From the NCBI RefSeq assembly GCF_015209745.1, contig NZ_CP063657.1, positions 2,790,001 to 2,854,000 of the forward strand: a stretch of 64,000 nucleotides of DNA, read 5' to 3'. The notes below the pieces were generated by a model. That model saw nothing but the letters and a program-made list of their open reading frames with translations. It searched no databases and had not been told where the DNA came from. The translations under genes and the position numbers were made by a program. Shown piece by piece: positions 31,391 to 41,036 of this stretch (position 1 is its first letter; the number at the start of each line of letters is the position of its first letter). The DNA is from Lysobacter avium. Lineage in GTDB: Bacteria > Pseudomonadota > Gammaproteobacteria > Xanthomonadales > Xanthomonadaceae.

Positions 31391-32950
31391 TCAGCCTCCC
31401 AACACGCCCGGGTTCATCAGGCCCTTAGGGTCGAGTTGCTGCTTGATCGCATCGAGCATCGCCAGCGCCGCCGGGTCGCGCCCTTCGCGGTAGGTGTAGA
31501 ACTTGCCGATCTGGAAGCTCGCCGCGCCGTGCGCACGCATGGTGTCGGCGATCTTGCGCTTGAGTGCGTCAGTGGCGGTGCGCGCCGGCAGGTTCTCGCC
31601 GGGGCAGCCGATCCTGGCGCGATGATCCGCATCCACGGTGCGCACATGGAAGGCGTTGTGCGAGTCGGGCCAGTAGATGCACGGCTCGATCAGCGTCGCC
31701 TGCGCGCCGACGGTTGTCATCAGGGTGCCGATGAACAGGCCGTGCTCGTCCATTACCGCCTTCTCGGAGGCAAACAGGTCCTGCAGGGCGTTGAACAGCT
31801 CGGTGCTGCGCGAGTGCGGCACGATGCCGTGGATCGGCGCCCAGCGCTCGCCGGCTGAGCCGAGCATCGCGTTCTTGGCCGCGAACGGGTTGGCCGCCAT
31901 CACCTTGGGTACGCTGTTCTCGACCTCCGTGCCGAATGCCGCCACCGCCTTGCGGGCCGCCGCGACGCGCGCGTTGATCTCCCCCTCCGAGTCGGCCTCC
32001 AGGGTGATGTGCAGGGTGAACAGTTCCGGGTCGAGGAAGTCGCGGCCCTTGGTCACCAGCTTCAGGCCCTGCATCAGGCCGCCCTTCTTGATCACGTTGC
32101 CGAGGCTTTTGACATCGCTGCTGAGGCTGGCGCGGCGCATGCGGATCTGCGACAGGCTGGGATCGAAGGCGGCAATCTCCGAGGCCAGGCCGGCGCGGGC
32201 CAGTGCGCCCATCGCGTCCATCAACTGGTCGGCGCGCTCGAACTGCCACGACAGGTAATCGATGTGCGAATGCCTGGGCAGCAGGCGCAGGCTGGCGCGA
32301 ACCTTGATGCCGAGCAGGCCGCAGTCGCCGAGGAAGACGCCGGTCAGGTCGGGGCCGTGCCAGCGGAAAAACGGCGTCGCATTGCCCGAGGCGGCCGAGC
32401 CGGTGCGCAGGATGTCGCCGTTGGCGGTGACCACCTCCAGTCCCAGCACGGAGTCGGCCGATGAACCGTAGCGGGCGGAGCCGTGGAACACGCTGCCCTG
32501 TGACAGCGCCCCGCCGACGGTCGCGTGCGAGCCCGACATGGGGCCGAAGTACGGAGTGCGCACGCCCTTGGCCTGCAACGCCTGCTGCAGGGCTTCCCAG
32601 GTGACGCCCGCCTCGACCACCACGTAGGCGTCGCGGACGTTGATTTCAACCACCTTGTCGAGGCCACCGGTGTCGATCAGCACCGTGGGCTGGCGGGTTG
32701 CGAGGTAGCCGCCGGTGTAGCTCATGCCGCCGCCGCGGGCGATCAGGGTGATGCCGGCCGCCGTCAGCTGGGCCACAGCGGCCGCGAGCTGATCCGCGTC
32801 GGTCGGGCGCAGGACGGCCAGCAGCGGCTCGCCCTGGGAGTAGACGTCGGTGCCGAAGTACTCGAGCTCGGCCGGGTCGGTGATGACGGCGTTGCCCCAG
32901 CGGGTCTTCAGGTCGGCGATGACGTGATCGGGGGAGAGCGTGCTGCTCAT
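31391..32950 (-). CDS. FAD-linked oxidase (GlcD/vanillyl-alcohol oxidase type)
   Basis: 519 residues from ATG 32950; a longer open frame upstream is non-coding. The FAD-binding PCMH domain has ARGGGMSYTGGY near residue 72, then VVVEAGVTWEALQQAL and GSHATVGGALSQGSVFHGSARYG near 145-165. The C-terminal cap ends in DPKGLMNPGVLGG, characteristic of the 4-cresol dehydrogenase/VAO and GlcD group. Such enzymes oxidise alcohols, hydroxy acids or phenols. It is downstream of a hydrolase and an MDR enzyme on the same strand (gap 73 bp). Likely an oxidation step of the island. Substrate unassigned. Confidence 0.85.
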   Translation of the reverse strand: MSSTLSPDHVIADLKTRWGNAVITDPAELEYFGTDVYSQGEPLLAVLRPTDADQLAAAVAQLTAAGITLIARGGGMSYTGGYLATRQPTVLIDTGGLDKVVEINVRDAYVVVEAGVTWEALQQALQAKGVRTPYFGPMSGSHATVGGALSQGSVFHGSARYGSSADSVLGLEVVTANGDILRTGSAASGNATPFFRWHGPDLTGVFLGDCGLLGIKVRASLRLLPRHSHIDYLSWQFERADQLMDAMGALARAGLASEIAAFDPSLSQIRMRRASLSSDVKSLGNVIKKGGLMQGLKLVTKGRDFLDPELFTLHITLEADSEGEINARVAAARKAVAAFGTEVENSVPKVMAANPFAAKNAMLGSAGERWAPIHGIVPHSRSTELFNALQDLFASEKAVMDEHGLFIGTLMTTVGAQATLIEPCIYWPDSHNAFHVRTVDADHRARIGCPGENLPARTATDALKRKIADTMRAHGAASFQIGKFYTYREGRDPAALAMLDAIKQQLDPKGLMNPGVLGG

Positions 32951-33023
32951 GCGGAAGTCCTCGGAAGTCGTTGCGCCGTTCCGTGCCCTGCGCCTCGGGC
33001 GGCGGGCGGGTCGGGAACGGGTG

Positions 33024-34700
33024 TCAGGGATGGGTTGGGGATGTGGCGGATTGTTCGCCCAGCAATGCGGCGGCGCGGCCGAGATAGTCGTCGGTGCTGG
33101 CGGAACTGCCGGCTGCCAGCGGCACACCCAGCGCGCCCAGGCGGGCCGCGAGACCGGGTGAGGCGGCCTCGCGGAACATCGGCTTGCAGCGCTCGCCCAG
33201 ACGCAGCAACTCGACCACGTTGTCATTGACCTGGGCCGGTGTCGGAGCGGCGACGGGGCGACGGGCGGCTGCGGAAGGTTTCAACCAGGGCCACATCAGG
33301 TGGCGTTCGCGCTCCCACTGCCAGGTCTCGTCGAGGTGGCCACCGGCGCGCAACAGCTGCGGGTCGGGCAGTTGCGCCAGCAGGGTCGCGGTCTCATCGC
33401 CCTCCAGCAGCCACGGCCGGTGCAGCACGACCCGCTGCAGGCGCTCGCCCAGTGCCGCCGCCAGCGCCGGTACGTAGCCTGCGGCCGCGCCGTGACTCTC
33501 GATGGTGACCGGCAGTTGGCCCGGAACCGACCCCAGCGTCGCGAGGATCGCGCTCACCATTGTTCCGGCGTCCAGGTCAGCATCGATCTCGGACGAGCCG
33601 CCGTGTCCCGGGAGGTCCGGTGCGACCACCGCTGCCGTGCCGGCCACCGCCAGGTCGGCGGGCGCCAACGGCCGCTCTCCCGGCGCATGCAGCACCAGCC
33701 GCAGCGAGTCCGCGCCGTCGTGGGACCACAACGCGATGTCGCCCACCGCGCAGGCGACAATGCGGTGCGACCAGCCGGTGCCGTCAGGACCACCGGAAGG
33801 ATCACGACCCGCATCCCCACCCGCGCAGTGCGGCGAACGCTCCGCCCCGGCAGCGATCAGTTCGACCGATGCTTCGTCGGCCAGCTTGTCCGCGAGCAAC
33901 GCATCCATGCGCGCGTGCATGCCCGCGATGCCGTCCTCCTCGACCACTGCCTGCACGTTCGCTGGCAGTTCCGGCAGGCGCGGCAGGTGGGCCAGCAGAG
34001 GATCGCCGCGGCGGAAGACCAGCAGCGACGGCGGCTGCAGGGTCGACAGGAATCCGTGCTCGATGTGGCGGAACGCGGCGCCATAGCCGGCCCGGTAGGC
34101 ATCGCCGACCTCCAGCACGTCCATCACCGCCTCATGAGTGCTCTGGGTGGTGTGCGGATCGATCGCCATCGCCGCTTCGGCGCGGTCGTCGTACCACGGG
34201 AAGAAGTATTTCTGCTCGCGCATCCGCGACCACAGCCAGCGCAGGTGCGAGCCGTCCCACGCGGGCACGAACGGAGGCAGGTAGCGGTCGCCGTAGATCG
34301 CGCTCTCCGCCGGGGTGAAGGCCGCGTAGCCATCCACCACCAGCGCGGTCACCCGCTCCGGACAGGCGGCCGCGACCTGGGCGGCGACCAGCCCGCCGGT
34401 GTGCATGCCAAACACCGCGAACCGGTCGATGCCCGATGCGTCCAGTACCGCGACGGTGGCCTCCGCCAAGTCGGCAATGGAGGGCTCGGCGATGTCGAGC
34501 GGGTCCGAGTAGCCAAAACCCGGCGTGTCCGGCGCGATCACGGTATAGCGGTCGGCGAAGCGCGCAATCATGTCCAGCCACATCCGCGAGTTCTGCGGCG
34601 ACTGGTGCAGCAGGACCAGCACCGGCCCCTGCCCGGCATGACGCAGATGCACATGACGCTGGCCGATGCGGACGAAGCGACGGTGGATACACACGCTCAT
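33024..34700 (-). CDS. Tandem alpha/beta-hydrolase, 558 aa, with altered nucleophile
   Basis: Two hydrolase-fold domains in one chain. In the first (about 1-285) the nucleophile elbow reads Gly98-Met99-His100-Thr101-Gly102, so a histidine stands where serine is normal. The oxyanion motif LVLLHQSPQNSRMW and PDTPGFGYSDP are normal. In the second (about 310-558) the elbow reads IleGluSer402HisGly, so the serine is present but the first glycine is replaced. Fusion of two hydrolases is unusual. It is coupled by a four-base overlap to the MDR gene. Either one domain is catalytic or it acts on a specialised ester. Confidence 0.75.
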   Translation of the reverse strand: MSVCIHRRFVRIGQRHVHLRHAGQGPVLVLLHQSPQNSRMWLDMIARFADRYTVIAPDTPGFGYSDPLDIAEPSIADLAEATVAVLDASGIDRFAVFGMHTGGLVAAQVAAACPERVTALVVDGYAAFTPAESAIYGDRYLPPFVPAWDGSHLRWLWSRMREQKYFFPWYDDRAEAAMAIDPHTTQSTHEAVMDVLEVGDAYRAGYGAAFRHIEHGFLSTLQPPSLLVFRRGDPLLAHLPRLPELPANVQAVVEEDGIAGMHARMDALLADKLADEASVELIAAGAERSPHCAGGDAGRDPSGGPDGTGWSHRIVACAVGDIALWSHDGADSLRLVLHAPGERPLAPADLAVAGTAAVVAPDLPGHGGSSEIDADLDAGTMVSAILATLGSVPGQLPVTIESHGAAAGYVPALAAALGERLQRVVLHRPWLLEGDETATLLAQLPDPQLLRAGGHLDETWQWERERHLMWPWLKPSAAARRPVAAPTPAQVNDNVVELLRLGERCKPMFREAASPGLAARLGALGVPLAAGSSASTDDYLGRAAALLGEQSATSPTHP

Positions 34701-35704
34701 TCAGGCAACCTCACCAGTGATTTGCCCAGGTTCCGGCCCGACATCATCGCGATGAAGGCCGCCGGAGCGGAAGCGAGGCCGTCGCTGACCGACTCGCGAT
34801 ACTGCACGCTGCCGTCGCGCACCAGTGGTGCGACCTCATTGGTGAATTCGTCGAACCGGTCGAGATGGTCGAACACCACCAAGCCCTGCAGCGTGGCGCG
34901 GGCCGCGATCACCGGGCCCAGGTTTGGACCTGGCGGGCGCTCGCCCTGGTTGTACTGCGAACTCAGGCCGCACAGCACCGCGCGCGCGCGCGGCCGCAGC
35001 AGCGACAGCGCCGCTTCGAGCACCGGCCCGCCGACGTTGTCGAAGTAAACATCGATGCCATCCGGACACGCCGCGCGCAGGTCCTCGACGAAGCTCGGGC
35101 TGAGGTGGCTGACGCATTCGTCAAACCCGAAGGCCTCGCGCGCGACCGTGCATTTCGCCTCCAGCCCGGCGATGCCGACGGTGCGGCAACCCGCGCGCCG
35201 TGCCAGTTGCCCGGCCACGCTGCCGACCGCGCCGGCTGCGGTGGAGACCAGCACCGTTTCGCCGCGCTGCGGACGGGCGATCGTCTTCAATCCGGCCCAT
35301 GCCGTCAGGCCGGGAATCCCCAGCACGCCCAGCGCGGTGGAGGGCGGCGCCAGATCCGGATCGACCCTGCGCAGTGCGTCCTGCGGCGCCACCGCGACGT
35401 CGCACCAGCCGGTATCACCGACTACCCAGTCGCCGACGGCCAGGCGGTCGGCATTGCTCTGCACCACTTGTCCCACCGCGCCACCGGGAACCACCGCGCC
35501 CAGTTCGGGCCGCGTGATCGCGTAGCGTCCGCCCAGCAACGGGCGCAGATACGGGTCCAGCGACAGCCAGTGGTTGCGCACCACGACCTCGCCGGCACCG
35601 GGCGCATCCAGCGTGCGCCGATCCAGGCCGAAGTCGCGCTCGCGCGGCATGCCGTCGGGGTAGCGCAGCACCTGCACGACCTGTCGCGTCGGGGGTATCG
35701 CCAT
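34697..35704 (-). CDS. NADP-dependent oxidoreductase, zinc-independent MDR
   Basis: 335 residues. The medium-chain dehydrogenase fold without zinc cysteines: N-terminal catalytic domain with VVRNHWLSLDPYLRPLLGG, then Rossmann motif STAAGAVGSVAGQLARRAGC near residues 153-172. NVGGPVLEAALSLLRP and the C-terminal ESVSDGLASAPAAFIAMM follow. It resembles CurA-type or prostaglandin-reductase-like enzymes that reduce activated C=C bonds. It starts at 35704 and is divergent from the carboxylesterase, sharing the operator region 35705-35871. A likely reductase of the pathway. Confidence 0.87.
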   Translation of the reverse strand: MAIPPTRQVVQVLRYPDGMPRERDFGLDRRTLDAPGAGEVVVRNHWLSLDPYLRPLLGGRYAITRPELGAVVPGGAVGQVVQSNADRLAVGDWVVGDTGWCDVAVAPQDALRRVDPDLAPPSTALGVLGIPGLTAWAGLKTIARPQRGETVLVSTAAGAVGSVAGQLARRAGCRTVGIAGLEAKCTVAREAFGFDECVSHLSPSFVEDLRAACPDGIDVYFDNVGGPVLEAALSLLRPRARAVLCGLSSQYNQGERPPGPNLGPVIAARATLQGLVVFDHLDRFDEFTNEVAPLVRDGSVQYRESVSDGLASAPAAFIAMMSGRNLGKSLVRLPE

Positions 35705-35813
35705 CCATCACTCCTGATCGTTCCGCTGCCGGTTCCCAAGGTGCATGCGGTTCTTTGCGGCCTGGAAAGTCCTGCCAACGCGGTGAACAGGGCCGAAAAC
35801 CGCGCGCGTTGAT

Positions 35814-35823
35814 TGTCCGGACA
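35814..35823. promoter_or_regulatory. Palindromic operator TGTCCGGACA, copy 3
   Basis: In ATTGTCCGGACATTT, identical over 15 bp to copy 1. It lies between the leftward MDR-hydrolase-oxidase genes and the rightward carboxylesterase, so it can affect both. It links this segment, beyond the integron, to the regulon at 0.6-15.5 kb. Confidence 0.66.
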
Positions 35824-35871
35824 TTTACCAAGATACTCGGATTGACTTCACTCGCCAACGGTGTTTTCAGG

Positions 35872-37494
35872 ATGGTCCACAACCTCCGGTACCAACCCGA
35901 CCCGCGCCCGGCCTTGATCGCAGGGTTCCTGATGTTGGCGGCGGCGTTGCCAGCTTGCGCCAGCTTGACCGATCGCCCTGTCGCCGGCGGCAGTGATGAG
36001 CTGGCGCCGGTGGTGCACACCGCCCAGGGCGATGTGCGCGGATTTGTCGACGAGGGCATCGCCGTATTCCGCGGCATCCCGTTCGCCGCGGACGTGAGTG
36101 GCGAAGGACGCTGGCGACCACCCGGCCCCGCGCCGGAATGGCAAGGCGTGCGCGACGGCACCCGGCACGGCGCAATCTGCCCGCAGTCCACCGAGAAGCG
36201 CAATGGCGCCGTCGCCCCGTGGCTGGCGGAGTTCGAGATGGCCGAGGACTGCCTCAACCTCAGTGTCTACAGCCCGCAACTCAAGGCCGGAAGCAAGGTT
36301 CCGGTGATCATGTGGATCCATGGCGGCTTTGCCCGCATCGGCACAGGCTCGCGGCACGACGGCAAGGCTTTGGCCAAGCGGGACGCGGTGGTGGTCACCA
36401 TCAACTACCGGCTCGACAGCCTGGGGCTGTTTGCCCACCCCGCGCTCACCGCGCGCCAGACCGACGAGCCGCTGGCCAACTACGGCCTCATGGACATGGC
36501 GGCCGCGCTGCGCTGGGTGCAGGACAACATCGACGCATTCGGCGGCGATCCCGGCAACGTCACCATCGCCGGCCAGTCCTCCGGCGGAGTGGCCGTGACC
36601 GCGCTGATGACCTCGCCGATGACCCGCGGCCTGTACCACCGCGCCATCGCCCAGAGCGGCGCGATGGCCAACCTGGAACAGGCCCGCCGGGTCTCGGTCG
36701 ACCAGCCCGGATCGCCCTCGCTGGAGAAGGATGGCGAGGCGTTGGCGACCGCGTTGGGCGTCGATCCCGGCGGAGACGTCCCGGCGAGGCTGCGCGCGTT
36801 GCCGTGGCAGAAAATCATCGCCTACTCCGAAACCCGCCCCGCAGGCGCGATGGTGCCCGTCACCGATGGCCGGTTCCTGCCCGGCAACGTCGACCGCACC
36901 TTCGCCCGCGGCGAGCAGAACCCAACCCCGCTGATGATCGGCACCACCGATTGGGAGCAGAGCCTGGTCGCCAACTTCAATATTCCGTTGGCCGCGATCC
37001 TGCGTGGCACATCCGCCGACGAAGCGCGCAGCGCCTACCCCGCACTGGATGACAAGCCGCTGGTGGAGGAATGGTTCGCCGATACCGGCTTCCACGCCCC
37101 GGCCCGCTTCCTGGCGCGCCAGGTGGCGGCCCACGGCGGCAAAGCCTTTGTCTACCGTTTCAGCCACCTTCCCGCCGACAAGCGCGGCAGCGTGCCCGGC
37201 GCGGCGCACAGCGATGACGTGCCCTACCTGTTCGAACCCGTTGGCCTGCCCAGCGTGACCGTCGACGCAACCGGCAAGGAGCTGTCGCGGATCATGACCG
37301 GCTACTGGACCAACTTCGCCCGCAAAGGGGACCCCAACGGACCGGGACTGCCTCGTTGGGCCGCGGTCGGCACGGATGACCTGGAGCTGATGGATCTGGA
37401 CGTGCCCCCGGCGATGCAGACCGACCCGCGCTCGAACCAGATCCAGTACCACCTGCAGCGCTACCAGACGGCGCTCGAGGCGATGCGGCCTTAG
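35872..37494 (+). CDS. Carboxylesterase type B, predicted lipoprotein
   Basis: 540 residues from ATG 35872, which keeps the operator outside the gene; the open frame reaches 35755. The N-terminus contains ALIAGFLMLAAALPAC with a lipobox Cys29. The alpha/beta-hydrolase core has VIMWIHGG (oxyanion hole) and the nucleophile Ser236 in GQSSGG. The catalytic His is in GAAHSDDVPYLF near residue 446, and Glu/Asp precedes it. The family cleaves carboxylic esters, often aromatic or p-nitrobenzyl types. It is a good candidate for the first attack on an imported ester, on the cell surface or periplasmic face. Confidence 0.9.
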   Translation: MVHNLRYQPDPRPALIAGFLMLAAALPACASLTDRPVAGGSDELAPVVHTAQGDVRGFVDEGIAVFRGIPFAADVSGEGRWRPPGPAPEWQGVRDGTRHGAICPQSTEKRNGAVAPWLAEFEMAEDCLNLSVYSPQLKAGSKVPVIMWIHGGFARIGTGSRHDGKALAKRDAVVVTINYRLDSLGLFAHPALTARQTDEPLANYGLMDMAAALRWVQDNIDAFGGDPGNVTIAGQSSGGVAVTALMTSPMTRGLYHRAIAQSGAMANLEQARRVSVDQPGSPSLEKDGEALATALGVDPGGDVPARLRALPWQKIIAYSETRPAGAMVPVTDGRFLPGNVDRTFARGEQNPTPLMIGTTDWEQSLVANFNIPLAAILRGTSADEARSAYPALDDKPLVEEWFADTGFHAPARFLARQVAAHGGKAFVYRFSHLPADKRGSVPGAAHSDDVPYLFEPVGLPSVTVDATGKELSRIMTGYWTNFARKGDPNGPGLPRWAAVGTDDLELMDLDVPPAMQTDPRSNQIQYHLQRYQTALEAMRP

Positions 37495-37546
37495 TGCTTG
37501 ATTCCACGGCGGAGAGCCGCCCCTACTTGTCTGGCCGGCAACGCTT

Positions 37547-37552
37547 TATACT
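37547..37552 (+). promoter_or_regulatory. Candidate -10 box upstream of the cytochrome c gene
   Basis: TATACT at 37547-37552 is a good -10, with CTACTT at 37524-37529 as a weak -35 at 17 bp. It lies in the gap between the esterase and the cytochrome gene. Confidence 0.35.
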
Positions 37553-37632
37553 GCCCCGCGGCCGCTTGATTGCGGATTTTCGTTGGACGTCGACGCGCGC
37601 CCCATCGCGGGGAGCGCCCAAAAGGTGGGACC

Positions 37633-38148
37633 GTGCGCAATTACGACCTTGATTTCCTGAAAAGATTCTCGCTGGTGATCGGCTTCCTGATCCTGCTCAG
37701 CCTTGGCCTGGTGGTCGGCTCACGCATCATCAGCAACTCGCTTCCCTACGACGAGCCGGACAATTTCGCGCAACGCACCGTGGAGCGCATCGCGCCCGTC
37801 GGCGGCGTGTACGCTGGCAGCACCGGTGCGGCCGCAGCAGCAGCGGCGGCATCCGCGGCGCTCGCTTCGGCATCGGCGCAGGTCGCCTACGGCGGCACGC
37901 TGGATGGCTCGGTGATCTTTGATGGCCTGTGCGCGGGTTGCCACGGTTCCGGCGCCGGCGGTGCACCGACCATGGATCAGGCGCACTGGTCGGCACGCAT
38001 CGCCCAGGGCATGGACACCCTGCACAAGCACGCCATCGAGGGTTACACCGGCAGCGCCGGCCTGATGCCGGCCAAGGGCGGCAATCCGGCCCTGACCGAC
38101 GAGCAGGTCATCGCCACGGTCGACTGGATGGTCGAGAACCTCAAGTAA
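37633..38148 (+). CDS. Membrane-anchored monohaem cytochrome c (c5-like)
   Basis: 171 residues from GTG 37633, preceded by AAAGGTGGGA. The N-terminal membrane anchor (FSLVIGFLILLSLGLVVGS) is followed by an Ala/Ser-rich linker with AAAAAAAASAALASASA. The haem domain has the CxxCH motif CAGCHGSG near residue 99 and the axial methionine in GLMPAKGGN. It shuttles electrons in the periplasm to an oxidase. Similar proteins in Xanthomonads are general respiratory carriers. Its position next to the esterase is probably fortuitous. A terminator follows. Confidence 0.87.
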   Translation: MRNYDLDFLKRFSLVIGFLILLSLGLVVGSRIISNSLPYDEPDNFAQRTVERIAPVGGVYAGSTGAAAAAAAASAALASASAQVAYGGTLDGSVIFDGLCAGCHGSGAGGAPTMDQAHWSARIAQGMDTLHKHAIEGYTGSAGLMPAKGGNPALTDEQVIATVDWMVENLK

Positions 38149-38178
38149 CGGTCGACCGGTCTGCCGGTCCGCTGACAG

Positions 38179-38200
38179 AGCCGCCCTTGGGCGGCTTTGT
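38179..38200 (+). terminator. Terminator after the cytochrome c gene
   Basis: AGCCGCCC, loop TT, GGGCGGCT (38179-38196) forms an 8-bp stem followed by TTTGT. It lies 31 bp after the stop codon. Confidence 0.72.
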
Positions 38201-38242
38201 CGTTTCCGGGTTCCGTCCGTTGGCAAGGCTTATCATGGGCCG

Positions 38243-38950
38243 ATGGACAAGCCTGCATTTCCCAACGATCCGGAATTCCGCTCCGGCAAGCCGGTCGACG
38301 TCACCCTGCACGGCCCGGCCGGAGATCTCGAAGCCATCGTGGAAGCGCCCGAGGCCGACGTCGACCCGCGCCCGGTGGTGATGGTGATCTGCCACCCCCT
38401 CCCCACCGAGGGCGGCACCATGCACAACAAGGTGGTCACCATGACCGCACGTGGCCTGCACCAGTCCGGCGCCACCACGGTTCGCTTCAACTTCCGTGGC
38501 GTGGGCGGGTCTGAGGGCCGCTTTGACAACGGTGACGGCGAAGCCGATGACCTCCGGGCCGTCATCGCCTGGGTACGCGGGCAGCGCCCCGACCTCCAGC
38601 TCTGGCTGGGGGGTTTCAGTTTCGGCTCCTACGTCGCCTTCCAGGTCGCCAGCGAGGTCGATGCCGGCCTGCTGCTCATGATCGCCCCGCCCGCAGGCCG
38701 CCGCGGCTACCGCTTCGACAGCATCCCGGCCTTCGACGGCCCCTGGGTGGTGATCCAGGGCGAGACGGACGATGTCGTGGATCCCGAAAAGGTTTATGAG
38801 TGGGCAGACGGCTTCGATCAGCCGCCCGAGCTGGTCCGCATCCCCGATGCCAGCCACTTCTTCCACCGCAAGCTGATCGACCTGCGCGGCGCGGTGAAGC
38901 ACGGGATCCGTCCCTACCTGCCAGCGGCGAAGCCTGCCGCCGATGCTTGA
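38243..38950 (+). CDS. Alpha/beta-hydrolase, DUF/dienelactone-type
   Basis: 235 residues. The small hydrolase has an early strand/turn VVMVICHPLPTEGGTMHNKV (oxyanion region), the fold motif TVRFNFRGVGGSEG and the nucleophile Ser131 in GGFSFGS. DASHFFHR supplies the histidine near residue 208. Its length is typical of the uncharacterised bacterial hydrolases located beside zapE. The stop overlaps the zapE start by eight bases, so the two are co-translated. The substrate is unknown. Confidence 0.85.
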   Translation: MDKPAFPNDPEFRSGKPVDVTLHGPAGDLEAIVEAPEADVDPRPVVMVICHPLPTEGGTMHNKVVTMTARGLHQSGATTVRFNFRGVGGSEGRFDNGDGEADDLRAVIAWVRGQRPDLQLWLGGFSFGSYVAFQVASEVDAGLLLMIAPPAGRRGYRFDSIPAFDGPWVVIQGETDDVVDPEKVYEWADGFDQPPELVRIPDASHFFHRKLIDLRGAVKHGIRPYLPAAKPAADA

Positions 38951-40067
38951 CCCCGTCGTGACCGCGGACGCCGGCGCCCTGCCCGGCGTGCGCTACCGCG
39001 CCGGCGTTGCACGTGGCGACTGGGATGCCGATCCCGCCCAGTTGCCGGCACTGGCCGAGCTGGACCGCATCCACGCGGCGCTGCTGGAGCCGCCCTCGCG
39101 CGGCCTGCTGCAGCGCCTGCGCAAGCAGCCGCCGGCGGCCGTGCCCGGGCTGTACCTGTGGGGCGGCGTCGGCCGCGGCAAGACCTTCCTGGTCGACCTG
39201 TTCTACGACGGCCTGCCGATCCAGGCCAAGCACCGCACCCACTTCCACCGGTTCATGCGCGACGTGCACGCACGCCTGCGCGAGCACGCCGGCGAGCGCG
39301 ATCCGCTGGCCTCCATCGCCCATGCCGCCGGGCGCCGCTGGCGGGTGCTGGTGCTGGACGAGTTCTTCGTCACCGACATCGGCGATGCGATGCTGCTGGG
39401 CCGGTTCATGGAGCAGTTGTTCGCCAACGGGGTGGCCCTGGTGACGACCTCCAATACCGCCCCGCAAAACCTGTTCAAGGACGGGTTGCAGCGCGAGAGC
39501 TTCCTGCCGGCGATCGCCCAGATCCAGCAGCATTGCCACATTCTGGAGCTGGTCAGCGACCAGGATTACCGCCTGCGCGCATTGACCCGCTCGCCGGTGT
39601 ACCGCGCGCCGCTGGATGCCGCGGCCGACGAGTGGCTGGCGACGCGCTGGAAGCAGATCATCGCCGACGCGCCGCGCGAGGACGGTCCGCTGCATATCGA
39701 AGGCCGCGACATCCCGGTGCGCGGCATCGCCGGCGGCCACATCTGGTTCGACTTCGACGCCCTGTGCGATGGCCCGCGCGCCACCGGCGACTACATCGAG
39801 ATCGCGACCCGGTTCCACACCGTGCTGGTCGGCGGTGTCCCGGTATTCGATGGCAGCAACGACGATCCCGGCCGCCGCTTCGTCAACCTGATCGACGAGC
39901 TCTACGACCGCAACGTCAACCTGGTCTGCACCGCCGATGCCGACCCGGTCGGCCTGTACACCGGCCACCGCCTGGCCGGTCCGTTCGAGCGCACCACCTC
40001 GCGCCTGATCGAGATGCGCTCCACCGAGTACCTCACCACCCGGCACCGGGGCGGATCGGGAGGATAA
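38943..40067 (+). CDS. zapE: Cell division ATPase ZapE (AFG1-like)
   Basis: 374 residues, the usual length. The P-loop is GGVGRGKT (about 76-83) and the Walker B is LVLDEF (about 137-142), followed by the arginine-rich sensor region. [18 protein letters not shown] is typical of the family. ZapE interacts with FtsZ and is needed for constriction under low-oxygen or heat stress. It overlaps the hydrolase and is followed seven bases later by queF, an operon of three. Confidence 0.93.
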   Translation: MLDPVVTADAGALPGVRYRAGVARGDWDADPAQLPALAELDRIHAALLEPPSRGLLQRLRKQPPAAVPGLYLWGGVGRGKTFLVDLFYDGLPIQAKHRTHFHRFMRDVHARLREHAGERDPLASIAHAAGRRWRVLVLDEFFVTDIGDAMLLGRFMEQLFANGVALVTTSNTAPQNLFKDGLQRESFLPAIAQIQQHCHILELVSDQDYRLRALTRSPVYRAPLDAAADEWLATRWKQIIADAPREDGPLHIEGRDIPVRGIAGGHIWFDFDALCDGPRATGDYIEIATRFHTVLVGGVPVFDGSNDDPGRRFVNLIDELYDRNVNLVCTADADPVGLYTGHRLAGPFERTTSRLIEMRSTEYLTTRHRGGSGG

Positions 40068-40074
40068 TGGCGCC

Positions 40075-40920
40075 ATGACCGCCATCGACTCCCTCGCCGC
40101 CACCGACACCGGCGCCGACCTGCCGCTGGGCCGCAGCGTCGCCTACCCACGCGCCTACGATCCATCGCTGCTGTTCCCGATCGCCCGCGCCCTCGGCCGG
40201 ACCCGGCTGGACGTGCAGGCGGACGCGCTGCCCTTCATTGGTAACGACCGCTGGCATGCCTACGAGCTGGGCTGGCTGGACGGCCGCGGCAAGCCACGCG
40301 TCGCGACCGCAACGATCACGGTGCCGGCAACCTCACCGCAGCTGATCGAATCCAAGTCGCTCAAGCTCTATCTGAACTCGTTCAACGCCACCGCGTTCGT
40401 CAGTGACGAGGCGGTGCTCGCGCGAATGGTCGAGGACCTGTCGCGCGTGGCCGGGAGCCCGGTCGAGGTCGCCTTCGGCCTGCCCGTCATGGATGAGTCG
40501 CAGGACAACGCCATCCTGATCGACACGCTGGACATCGCCATCGACCATTACGGCCCGCCGCAGCCGGCCTTCCTGGCCGCCGATCCCGCCCATGTCGTCA
40601 CCGAAACGCTGACCAGCGAGCTGCTGAAATCCAATTGCCCCGTGACCGGCCAGCCCGACTGGGCGCGCCTGGTGGTCCACTACCACGGCCCCCAGCTGGA
40701 TCGCGCCGGCCTGCTGCGTTACCTGGTCTCCTTCCGCGAGCACGCCGGCTTCCACGAGCAGTGCGTGGAGCAGGTCTTCTGCGACCTGATGCGCCACGCC
40801 TGCCCCACCCAGCTCTCGGTGGAGGCGCGTTACACCCGCCGCGGCGGCCTGGACATCAACCCGTGGCGGGCAACGCCGGGCTGTCCTGCGCCTGAGCCCG
40901 GGAGAGACCTGCGCCAGTAA
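40075..40920 (+). CDS. queF: 7-cyano-7-deazaguanine reductase, long form (QueF)
   Basis: 281 residues, two tunnel-fold halves. The NADPH-binding motif [13 protein letters not shown] is near residues 97-109, and the catalytic Cys is in [11 protein letters not shown] near residue 191. [16 protein letters not shown] carries the Glu that binds the base. It reduces preQ0 to preQ1 in queuosine synthesis for tRNA. The single-protein long form is typical of gammaproteobacteria. No preQ1 riboswitch is visible upstream. It is in operon with zapE. Confidence 0.95.
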   Translation: MTAIDSLAATDTGADLPLGRSVAYPRAYDPSLLFPIARALGRTRLDVQADALPFIGNDRWHAYELGWLDGRGKPRVATATITVPATSPQLIESKSLKLYLNSFNATAFVSDEAVLARMVEDLSRVAGSPVEVAFGLPVMDESQDNAILIDTLDIAIDHYGPPQPAFLAADPAHVVTETLTSELLKSNCPVTGQPDWARLVVHYHGPQLDRAGLLRYLVSFREHAGFHEQCVEQVFCDLMRHACPTQLSVEARYTRRGGLDINPWRATPGCPAPEPGRDLRQ

Positions 40921-41036
40921 GCGGCAGTACGGCGCTGTTGGCGGCGCGCCGTCGCAAAACCGTCACCCGCCGGCGATCTGGTTTTAACAAGGCGCGTGCC
41001 ATCGTCTCCCTGCCCCGATGGCAGGAGTCCGATGCA

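Noticed and set aside
34132..34692. Minus-strand frame inside the tandem hydrolase region, other phase
   Set aside because: Alternative phase of a gene with recognisable hydrolase motifs; composition is that of a shadow.
40921..41036. preQ1 riboswitch associated with queF
   Set aside because: No such structure precedes queF, which lies seven bases after zapE; the gap after it holds nothing recognisable.
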